A stretch of DNA of 64,000 nt from Sphingomonas_E sp042693015 (GTDB lineage Bacteria > Pseudomonadota > Alphaproteobacteria > Sphingomonadales > Sphingomonadaceae). Each line of letters starts with the position of its first letter. Position 1 is the stretch's first letter. The translations under genes were made by a program, and so were the position numbers. The notes beneath the pieces are model-generated. The model saw nothing but the letters and a program-made list of their open reading frames with translations. It made no database searches and was not told the DNA's origin. The stretch is from assembly GCF_042693015.1 (NCBI RefSeq), contig NZ_CP170544.1, positions 2,046,001 to 2,110,000 of the forward strand, written 5' to 3'. This document shows positions 24,718-32,193 of this stretch, piece by piece.

Positions 24718-27700
24718 TCAGTGGAAATCGCGCGACTTGGGAAGGATGCGCACATTGCGCGGATGATCATGGCCGCGGGGAATTTGCGGATGGGCGAAGA
24801 CGTCCCCTGGCGCCAGCGTGATCCGTGCCGGTCCTTCGCCGGAAAGTCCGTCGAGCAGAGCCGTGCGATCGACGATGCGAGACGCCATAAAATGAACGAC
24901 GCCCTCCTTGCTCCGCTGCACCTCGCCCTGCACCTCCATCAGCCGTGACGCCATGACGACACGGCGATAGCGTTCGAACAGCCGGGCCCAGATCAGCACA
25001 TTGGTGATGCCGGTCTCGTCCTCCAGCGTGACGAAGATGGCATTGCCCTTGCCCGGTCGCTGGCGGATCAGCACCACGCCCGCCGCGCGGACCTGAGCGC
25101 CATTCTTCGCGCGATCCATATCCGCGCAGCTCAGCACACCTTCTGCCCGGAACTGTGCGCGCAGGAAGGTCATCGGATGATCCTTCAGCGACAGCCGGGT
25201 CATCTGATAATCGGTCATCACATGTTCGACGAGCGGCATGGCGGGCAGCGCGGCGTCCGGTTCCTCGGCCAGTTCGCGGGCATCAGCCGCGGCGAACAGC
25301 GGCAATTCGCCCTGCGGCGTTCGCCGCGCTTCCCACAATGCTTCGCGGCGATCGAGCGCGATCGAGCGGCAGGCATCCGCATCCGCCAGCAGGCGCAGCG
25401 CGCGGGCCGGCAGCTTGGCATTGCGGGCGAGCGCCTCAATGCTTTCGATGGGTGCGTTGATCCGCGCGTTGACCAGCTTTTCGGCCCACTCCTCACGGAA
25501 ACCGTCGATCTGGCGGAAGCCCAGTCTCAACGCCAGTGCGCCATCCTCGCGTCGCTCCAGACTGTTGTCCCAATGGCTGGCATTGATATCGATCGGCCGC
25601 ACCTCCACGCCGTGATCGCGCGCATCGCGGACAAGCTGGGCGGGCGCGTAGAAACCCATCGGCTGCGAATTCAGCAGGCCGCAGGTGAACACCGCCGGGT
25701 GGTGGCATTTGATCCAGGCCGAGACATAGACGAGTTTGGCGAAGGCCTGGGCGTGGCTCTCCGGGAAGCCATAGCTGCCGAACCCTTCGATCTGCTTGAA
25801 ACAGCGCTCGGCGAACTCCCGCTCATATCCGCGCCGAACCATGCCCTCGACCATTTTCTTCTTATATTTGTGGATGGTGCCGACATTGCGGAAGGTCGCC
25901 ATTGCACGGCGTAGCCCATTGGCTTCGTCCGCACTGAACTCCGCGGCGGTGATAGCAAGCTTCATCGCCTGTTCCTGGAACAGGGGTACGCCGTAGGTCT
26001 TGCCGAGTACCTCTCTCAGCTCATCCGGGTCATGGGGTGGCGCTGGACTGGGATAGACCACCGCCTCCTCTTTGTTCCGCCGCCGCAGATAGGGATGGAC
26101 CATATCGCCCTCGATCGGCCCAGGCCGGACGATCGCGACCTGGATAACGAGATCGTAAAATTCACGCGGGCGAAGCCGGGGCAGCATGTTGATCTGCGCG
26201 CGGCTTTCCACCTGGAACACGCCGATGCTGTCGCCCTTGCACAGCATGTTGTAGGTGGCCTCGTCCTTGTCCGGGACGGTTTCGAGCTGAAAATCGCCCA
26301 TCGCATGCTCGCACATCAGATCGAAGCTCTTGCGGATACAGGTCAGCATCCCGAGCGCCAGAATATCGACCTTCATCAAGCCGAGTGCGTCGATGTCATC
26401 CTTGTCCCATTCGATGAAGGTGCGATCCTCCATCGCTGCATTGTGGATCGGCACCATCTCGTCGAGCCGGTCCTCGGTCAGCACGAAACCGCCGACATGT
26501 TGGGAAAGATGGCGCGGAAATTCGAGAAGCTGATCGACCAGCGCCTTCAGCCGGGCCATTTCGGGATTAGCGAGATCGAAGCCCGCCTCGGCATAGCGGC
26601 CTTCTTCGATCAAACCGCCATAGCTGCCCCAACTCGTGTTCGCGAGGCGCGCGGTCACATCCTCGCTCAGGCCCAGCGCCTTGCCGACTTCGCGGAAGGT
26701 GCTGCGCGAGCGATAATGGATGACGGTGGCGGCAATGCCGGCGCGATGGCGGCCGTAGCGCTCATAGACATATTGCATCACCTCCTCACGCCGCTCGTGT
26801 TCGAAATCGACGTCGATGTCCGGGGGCTCGCCGCGCTCATCGGAAAGGAAGCGGCTGAAGAGGAGATTTTCCTTCACTGGATCGATCGGGGTGACGCCGA
26901 GTAGGTAGCAGATCAGCGAATTGGCGGCCGATCCGCGCCCCTGGCAGAGGATCGGCGGGTCGCGCGTGCGGGCGAAGCGCACGATGTCATGCACCGTCAG
27001 GAAATAATAAGCGTAGTTCCGCTTGCGAACAAGGGTGAACTCCTCATCGAGCACCGCCTGCATCCTCGCTGGAATCCCCTCGGGATGCTGTGCGTGCGCC
27101 GCCTCCATCACCAGATGTTCGAGCCAGCCTTGCGGGTCCCAGCCTTCGGGCACGGGCTCATGTGGATATTCGTAGCGGAGCTGATCGAGATGGAAATTGA
27201 TCCGTGCGAGAAAGTCGAGCGACGCGGCCACGGCTTCCGGGCAATCGCGGAACAAGCGTCCCATTTCTACCGGCAGCTTCAGATGGCGCTCGGCATTGGT
27301 GGCGAGCAAACGCCCAGCCTCGGCGATCGTCACGCCTTCCCGGATGGAGGTGACGATATCATGGAGCGGCCGCTGTTCCGGCCCGGCATAGAGCGCGTCG
27401 CAGGTGGCGATCAGCGGCACGCCGGTCCCCGCGCCCAACCGCATGAGCTTCGCCAGCCGCCGCCGGTCGCGGCCGTCGCGCGCCATCGCCGCTCCCAGCC
27501 AGACGGCCCCCGGCCGCTCTGCTACCAGCCGGCGCAGGGCGAATTCATGGACATCGTCCGCCATCACGATCAGCAGCAGATCTTCGCTGTGCTCGATCAG
27601 ATCACCGAAATGGAGAATGCAATCGCCCTTCTCCGCCCGGCGGTTGCCCGTCGTCAGCAGCCGCGTCAGTCGTCCCCAGCCATAGCGTGTCGCGGGGTAG

Positions 27701-28029
27701 GCGATGATATCGGGCGTGCCATCTGCGAACACCAACCGCGAGCCGACGACGAGGCGGAACCCGGTTGCCGCCATCGCCTCTCGCCGCTCCTCAGGTGTCG
27801 AGCCGAGCGTTACCCAAGCCCGCACCACGCCCGCCACGGTGTTGCGATCGGCAATCCCGATGCCGGCCATGCCCAGTTCGATCGCACGCGCCACCATGTC
27901 CGCCGGATGCGATGCACCGCGCAGGAAGGAATAATTGGTCGCGGCAACGAGTTCGGCGAACTGCGGCAATTCTTCCAAAGGGGAAGGCGGATCGCTCGAA
28001 GAGCGGTCAAGGGGCACCATCGTCGTCAC
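24718..28029 (-). CDS. dnaE2: Error-prone DNA polymerase III alpha subunit (ImuC/DnaE2)
   Basis: The 1103-residue polymerase is the catalytic subunit of the SOS-induced ImuABC mutasome used for translesion synthesis. It starts with a PHP domain (AATNYSFLRGASHP near residue 30) and carries the polymerase aspartates in PPDIDVDFEHERREEV near residue 400, then LSQHVGGFVLTED and the C-terminal OB fold near residues 960-1050. It lacks the C-terminal clamp-binding extension of DnaE1, in line with its length. Its ATG overlaps the imuB stop codon by four bases. The whole cassette is read from the LexA-controlled promoter ahead of imuA. Confidence 0.96.
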   Translation of the reverse strand: MTTMVPLDRSSSDPPSPLEELPQFAELVAATNYSFLRGASHPADMVARAIELGMAGIGIADRNTVAGVVRAWVTLGSTPEERREAMAATGFRLVVGSRLVFADGTPDIIAYPATRYGWGRLTRLLTTGNRRAEKGDCILHFGDLIEHSEDLLLIVMADDVHEFALRRLVAERPGAVWLGAAMARDGRDRRRLAKLMRLGAGTGVPLIATCDALYAGPEQRPLHDIVTSIREGVTIAEAGRLLATNAERHLKLPVEMGRLFRDCPEAVAASLDFLARINFHLDQLRYEYPHEPVPEGWDPQGWLEHLVMEAAHAQHPEGIPARMQAVLDEEFTLVRKRNYAYYFLTVHDIVRFARTRDPPILCQGRGSAANSLICYLLGVTPIDPVKENLLFSRFLSDERGEPPDIDVDFEHERREEVMQYVYERYGRHRAGIAATVIHYRSRSTFREVGKALGLSEDVTARLANTSWGSYGGLIEEGRYAEAGFDLANPEMARLKALVDQLLEFPRHLSQHVGGFVLTEDRLDEMVPIHNAAMEDRTFIEWDKDDIDALGLMKVDILALGMLTCIRKSFDLMCEHAMGDFQLETVPDKDEATYNMLCKGDSIGVFQVESRAQINMLPRLRPREFYDLVIQVAIVRPGPIEGDMVHPYLRRRNKEEAVVYPSPAPPHDPDELREVLGKTYGVPLFQEQAMKLAITAAEFSADEANGLRRAMATFRNVGTIHKYKKKMVEGMVRRGYEREFAERCFKQIEGFGSYGFPESHAQAFAKLVYVSAWIKCHHPAVFTCGLLNSQPMGFYAPAQLVRDARDHGVEVRPIDINASHWDNSLERREDGALALRLGFRQIDGFREEWAEKLVNARINAPIESIEALARNAKLPARALRLLADADACRSIALDRREALWEARRTPQGELPLFAAADARELAEEPDAALPAMPLVEHVMTDYQMTRLSLKDHPMTFLRAQFRAEGVLSCADMDRAKNGAQVRAAGVVLIRQRPGKGNAIFVTLEDETGITNVLIWARLFERYRRVVMASRLMEVQGEVQRSKEGVVHFMASRIVDRTALLDGLSGEGPARITLAPGDVFAHPQIPRGHDHPRNVRILPKSRDFH

Positions 28030-29585
28030 GCGAACAGCCCGTGCAGATACCAGCCTGGATCGGGTTTCTCGTCATAGAGGCCGTGGCGGAAGATCCAGAA
28101 GCGCCGGCCGCGCGCGTCCTCGACGCGGTAATAATCGCGGGTTAGGCCGGGCTGGTCGACCGCGCCGTCCTTGCGACGCCACCATTCGGTGGCGATCCGC
28201 TCCGGCCCCTCATAGCGACGCACCTCATGCGCCTCGCGCCTCCAGCGGAAGCGGTGGGGCGGGCCATCGGGCACCTCGGCGATCACCTCGATCCTTTGCG
28301 GCGGATCGAACAGATGGATCGGCCGCAAGGGGGGCTCGTCCGATGGAGAAACCGGCCAAGGCGCTGGCATGCCGGCCGTCACGGCGGGCAATGCCAGTTG
28401 CGCCTGTTCGGGGATATGCGTGTCGCGCGATCGCAGGCGCTGCACCCTGCCCCGCCCCAGCCGCGTGCTCAGCCGATCGACCAGCGCCGCAATCTCGGCC
28501 TCATGGACCGCCCCGCCCTCCAGCTTCAGTTGCGTCGCCGCCAGCGGTTCGGCGCGCGGCACCGAAAGCCGCACCATGTCGAAACCGAAACCGGGGTCGA
28601 TCGGATCGCGCAAAGTCTCGATCCGCTCGCGGAAGAGCCGCATCACCATGGCCGGATCGCGCGTCGGTCGGCTGGTTTCGACCTGAAGCACCCGCGCCAG
28701 CCCGTCGCTGCGGAAGAACATTGCCTCGAACCGCCGCCCCCCGGCCCTTCGCTCTTCGAGCCGCACCTTCGCCTCGCCCGCCAGTTCTTCCAGCACGGCA
28801 AGCGCATATTCGGTGTTGGCGATCGGCTCGGCGAAGCGACGTTCAACCCGGATCATCGGTTCGGCACGACGGGGCGTAATCGGCCTGTCGGTTTCGCCCA
28901 GCAGCCGGCGCAGCGCCGTCACTGCTTCCGCACCGAAGCGGGCGGCGATGGTCGAAAACGGCCGGCAGGCGAGATCGCCTACCGTCTTGAGGCCCGCGCG
29001 CTTGAGGCCGGTTTCCGCCTCGGGATCGAGTTGCAAGGCCGCCACCGGCAGCCGCCGGATCGCCGCCGCCTCGTCCGCGGCCGGCACCGTCTGGAAGCGC
29101 GCCAGCGCACGGGCGCCATCGCCCGTATCGGCAAAGGCATGGCGCAGGATCAGTCCAGCAGTGGTCAGCCGCGTCGTCGCATCGGCCGCCAGTCCCCCCT
29201 CGCCACCGAACAGATGAGTGCAACCGCCAATATCCAGTAGCAGACCATCGGGCGCATCGACCGCGACCATCGGCGTGTAACGGCCGCAGCCATCCGCCAG
29301 CCTTTCCAGGAAAGTGAGGTCGGCTGTCGGATCATGATCGACGACGGCAAGGTCGGGCACGCGGGCGCGGGCATCGGCAAGTGCTAGACCGGGCGACAAT
29401 CCCAGCCGCATGGCGATGGGATCGACCGCCGCCAGCCGCAACGCCCCCTTCACCTTCTCGATAAAGGCGAGCGGCGTATCAGGCGATATTGCGGACGGGC
29501 CGGAGATCGCCCGCAGCCGGTCCGCGCTGAGGAAGGGAAACCATAGCGCCAGATAGCGCCGGCTCCCGGAAGGCGCATCGTTCAC
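28026..29585 (-). CDS. imuB: Inactive Y-family polymerase homologue ImuB
   Basis: ImuB bridges DnaE2 to the sliding clamp in the SOS mutasome and has lost polymerase activity. This 519-residue protein begins RRYLALWFPFLSADRLR, in which the metal-binding acidic residues of active Y-family enzymes are replaced, as in known ImuB. The Y-family body continues to about residue 350, and the C-terminal part ends with the conserved WWRRKDGAVDQPGLTRDYYRVED and FWIFRHGLY blocks. The start is GTG at 29585: it has a purine-rich GAGTGGG upstream, and no ATG lies at a sensible place. This start makes the gene overlap the imuA 3' end by 107 bp. Confidence 0.93.
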   Translation of the reverse strand: MNDAPSGSRRYLALWFPFLSADRLRAISGPSAISPDTPLAFIEKVKGALRLAAVDPIAMRLGLSPGLALADARARVPDLAVVDHDPTADLTFLERLADGCGRYTPMVAVDAPDGLLLDIGGCTHLFGGEGGLAADATTRLTTAGLILRHAFADTGDGARALARFQTVPAADEAAAIRRLPVAALQLDPEAETGLKRAGLKTVGDLACRPFSTIAARFGAEAVTALRRLLGETDRPITPRRAEPMIRVERRFAEPIANTEYALAVLEELAGEAKVRLEERRAGGRRFEAMFFRSDGLARVLQVETSRPTRDPAMVMRLFRERIETLRDPIDPGFGFDMVRLSVPRAEPLAATQLKLEGGAVHEAEIAALVDRLSTRLGRGRVQRLRSRDTHIPEQAQLALPAVTAGMPAPWPVSPSDEPPLRPIHLFDPPQRIEVIAEVPDGPPHRFRWRREAHEVRRYEGPERIATEWWRRKDGAVDQPGLTRDYYRVEDARGRRFWIFRHGLYDEKPDPGWYLHGLFA

Positions 29586-30273
29586 GATCCCACTCCACGC
29601 GCCAGGCGAGGCCGCCGAGGCCAGCCCGCTGGCGCAACAGTTCCACGTCGAACGCCGCCTGCCCGGGGGCGTTCGCCTCCAACGCTGCGGAGGGGGCCGC
29701 CCGCACCTGCCAGCGCGTATCCGCCGCGCTGGGGGCGGGTTCGGCATCGATCCGCAGCAGCAGCACCGCCACGCCCGATTGCTCGGCAGCAAGCGTCAGC
29801 CGGCGCGTCGCCGTGAGATCGAGCACCCGCGGATTGCCCCAGCATTCGACCAGGATCGCCCCCAAACCCGCGCAACGGGCCGCATCCGCAGCCCCCCGCA
29901 GAAGCGCCACCGGATCGGGGGCAAGCGCCAGCAGCAACACATCGGGATCGCCACCCAGTTCGGCGAAGCCCGGCGCATAAAGTCCGCCCGTCCGTCTTTC
30001 GGCTTCGTCGCAACGCAACCATAACAACCCTTCCGCAGCGGACCTGTGCGTCGCCCTGAGCGCCAGCATCGCCGCAAAGCCCGCCGCACTTGCCGCCTCC
30101 GCGGGATCAGTGGCGAACACCTCATGCAGTCGACCGGAAGCCAGCCCACCGCCCAACGCCGCATCGATCGCGACATGACCGGTGGCGATGCGATTCATGG
30201 CCGCAGAATCGGGCCCGGCCATCGCCACAATCCGCCCACGCAATGCGGCAATGAGTTTGGGCGACTCGCGCAC
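29479..30273 (-). CDS. imuA: SOS mutasome accessory protein ImuA
   Basis: The 264-residue protein is the RecA/SulA-like first gene of the imuA-imuB-dnaE2 cassette. The early helix AALRGRIVAM and the block HVAIDAALGGGLASGRLHEVF match the RecA-like core, and LAWRVEWDRERCAFREP near the end is typical of ImuA. The start is GTG at 30273, seven bases after the LexA box, so the leader would be very short; the later ATG at 30222 is the alternative. The last 107 bp overlap imuB in a different frame. It interacts with ImuB to bring in the polymerase in studied species. Confidence 0.9.
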   Translation of the reverse strand: MRESPKLIAALRGRIVAMAGPDSAAMNRIATGHVAIDAALGGGLASGRLHEVFATDPAEAASAAGFAAMLALRATHRSAAEGLLWLRCDEAERRTGGLYAPGFAELGGDPDVLLLALAPDPVALLRGAADAARCAGLGAILVECWGNPRVLDLTATRRLTLAAEQSGVAVLLLRIDAEPAPSAADTRWQVRAAPSAALEANAPGQAAFDVELLRQRAGLGGLAWRVEWDRERCAFREPALSGAMVSLPQRGPAAGDLRPVRNIA

Positions 30274-30280
30274 GTCTATT

Positions 30281-30324
30281 GTTCCTGTTTTGTTCTATAG
30301 TGGTCTTTGATCATGGGATGTCAA
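30281..30324 (-). promoter_or_regulatory. SOS promoter of imuA-imuB-dnaE2 with LexA box
   Basis: On the plus strand GTTC-CTGTTTT-GTTC at 30281-30295 is an exact alphaproteobacterial LexA box (GTTC-N7-GTTC). On the minus strand a perfect -35 TTGACA is at 30324-30319 and a -10-like TATAGA at 30299-30294 (19-bp spacer; shifted hexamers give 17-18). The LexA box covers the downstream part of the -10 region, so bound LexA would block RNA polymerase until DNA damage. Confidence 0.9.
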
Positions 30325-30351
30325 GGTGAAGGGCGCCTTCTCTCCCAACCG

Positions 30352-30441
30352 TTTGTGTCGAGCGAAGTCGAGACACAGCCCCACGGTGCACTCCTGTCTC
30401 GACTATGTTCTCGGCTGCGCTCGAACACCGCTCGACATAAA
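30352..30441. repeat. Palindromic intergenic repeat, TCGAGCGAAGTCGAGA family, second copy
   Basis: TGTCGAGCGAAGTCGAGACA on the left and the inverted CTGTCTCGACTATG...CTGCGCTCGAACACCGCTCGACA on the right repeat the palindrome family seen at 5884-5950. The copy lies between the imuA promoter and the 3' end of the GNAT gene and may form hairpins at the end of the GNAT transcript. Confidence 0.8.
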
Positions 30442-30461
30442 CCGGAGGAAGGTTGGTGCGG

Positions 30462-30983
30462 TTACCGCCTCTTCCGCCGCAGGATGAACTCGTCGTCGAG
30501 CCAGCTTCCCACCCGGAACTGATATTCCCCGAAATGCTCGAACCCCAGCGCCTGATAAAGCCGCTGCGCCTTCAGGTTGCCCGACCAGACCCCAATCCAG
30601 ATCGCGGCGGGCTTCTGCGTTTCCATCCATTCGAGCGTCGTTTCGAACATCCGGCCGCCCAGCCCCAGCCCCTGAGCACCGCGCGTCAGATAGAGCTGTT
30701 TGAGCTCGAGATCGCCGTCCACGGCGTCCGGGTGCGGCAATCCGTTCGGCCCGGCGACGGCGAAGCCCACTGCCTGCCCGTGATGCTCGGCGATCCACAC
30801 GCCATGCGCGGGATCGGCGATCCGTTCCGCGAACACTCCGGGCGCCAGTTTCTCGGCGATATAGGCATCGCGATCGGCCGGCGGATAAGGAATGCCGAAC
30901 CCATCGACGAAGGTTTCAAAAAAGGTTTCGATCGCGAGCCTGGACAGGGTCTCCGCGTCCCCTGCAACCGCCCGACGGATCAT
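30462..30983 (-). CDS. GNAT family N-acetyltransferase
   Basis: The 173-residue enzyme shows the GNAT fold: an opening IRRAVAGDAETLSRLAIETF, a central strand with AVGFAVAG, the acetyl-CoA loop LYLTRGAQGLGLGGRMFE (the Q/RxxGxG/A type) near residues 98-115, and the closing WSGNLKAQRLYQALGFEHFGEYQF. The substrate is not evident; GNAT members acetylate small amines, antibiotics or protein N-termini. Its ATG overlaps the tgt stop by four bases, so it is co-translated with tgt. Confidence 0.9.
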   Translation of the reverse strand: MIRRAVAGDAETLSRLAIETFFETFVDGFGIPYPPADRDAYIAEKLAPGVFAERIADPAHGVWIAEHHGQAVGFAVAGPNGLPHPDAVDGDLELKQLYLTRGAQGLGLGGRMFETTLEWMETQKPAAIWIGVWSGNLKAQRLYQALGFEHFGEYQFRVGSWLDDEFILRRKRR

Positions 30984-32110
30984 GCCTTGCCTCCCTTGTA
31001 CCGTGCCCGGAAGCTATCTGCGAACGCCTTCAACCGCCCCTCAGCGATCGCTGCCCGCAATTCGGCCATCAGCCGCTGGTAGAACCACAGATTATGCTCG
31101 GTCATCAGCATCGCCCCCAGCATCTCGCCCGATTTGACGAGATGGTGGAGGTAAGCGCGGCTCCACGGCGCGATCGGCGATTCCGGGTCGATGGGCGCCA
31201 GATCCTCAGCGAACTTCGCGTTACGGATGTTGATCGGCCCGTCCCAAGTAAAGGCTTGGCCGTTGCGCCCCGAACGCGTCGGCAGCACGCAATCGAACAT
31301 GTCGATGCCGCGCTCGACCGCGCCGACGATGTCGTCGGGCTTGCCCACCCCCATCAGATAACGCGGCCGGTCCTTGGGCAGCATGTCCACCGCGAAATCG
31401 AGCACGCGGAACATCTCGTCCTGCCCCTCGCCCACCGCGAGGCCGCCGACCGCATAGCCGTCGAAGCCGATATCGATCAGCGACTGACTCGATCTGAGGC
31501 GCAGATCCTCATCCATCGATCCCTGCTGGATGCCGAACAGGGCGGAATTGGCGGCATGCTCACCCCCCGCATCGAACCCGTCGCGCGAACGCCGCGCCCA
31601 GCGCATCGATCGCTCCATTGACGAGGCTGCGCGGTCGCGCGTCGCCGGGAAGGGCGTGCATTCATCGAACGCCATCACGATGTCGGATCCCAGCAGCCGC
31701 TGGATCTCCATCGACCGTTCGGGCGTCAGCATGTGGCGCGATCCATCGAGGTGCGATTTGAATGCGACGCCCTCTTCGGTGATCTTGGCGAGATCGCTGA
31801 GGCTCATCACCTGATATCCGCCGCTGTCGGTCAGGATCGGCCGGTCCCATTGCATGAACTGATGGAGCCCCCCCAGCCGCGCCATTCGCTCCGCACCGGG
31901 GCGCAGCATCAGGTGATAGGTGTTGCCCAGGATGATATCCGCACCGATTGCGCGGACATTATCGGGCTTCATGCCCTTCACGGTGGCAGCGGTGCCGACG
32001 GGCATGAAGGCGGGCGTGCGGATATCGCCGCGGCGCATCGCAAGCGTGCCTGCGCGCGCCGCGCCATTGGTGGCGGAAACAGAAAATTCGAAACGGGGAC
32101 GATCGCTCAT
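30980..32110 (-). CDS. tgt: tRNA-guanine transglycosylase lacking the usual zinc cysteines
   Basis: Tgt exchanges guanine 34 for preQ1 in GUN-anticodon tRNAs. The 376-residue protein keeps the general base Asp95 (LTDSGGYQV), the substrate loop GGLAVGEGQ and the nucleophile Asp273 (MFDCVLPTR). In well-studied enzymes such as that of Zymomonas, a CxCxxC cluster plus a histidine binds zinc just before the SRAYxHHL block. Here residues 308-318 read DPESPIAPWSR, with no cysteine; the histidine in MTEHN (339) remains. The ATG at 32110 (MSDRPRF) was chosen over 32188. It is head to head with the patatin gene, 83 bp apart. Confidence 0.93.
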   Translation of the reverse strand: MSDRPRFEFSVSATNGAARAGTLAMRRGDIRTPAFMPVGTAATVKGMKPDNVRAIGADIILGNTYHLMLRPGAERMARLGGLHQFMQWDRPILTDSGGYQVMSLSDLAKITEEGVAFKSHLDGSRHMLTPERSMEIQRLLGSDIVMAFDECTPFPATRDRAASSMERSMRWARRSRDGFDAGGEHAANSALFGIQQGSMDEDLRLRSSQSLIDIGFDGYAVGGLAVGEGQDEMFRVLDFAVDMLPKDRPRYLMGVGKPDDIVGAVERGIDMFDCVLPTRSGRNGQAFTWDGPINIRNAKFAEDLAPIDPESPIAPWSRAYLHHLVKSGEMLGAMLMTEHNLWFYQRLMAELRAAIAEGRLKAFADSFRARYKGGKA

Positions 32111-32193
32111 TGCCGCCCCATGCCGTCTGCGCAGCCCGGAGTCGAGATGTGCGGCCTTTGCATCCGCGCCCTCTCCATGCCAAACCACTGTTC

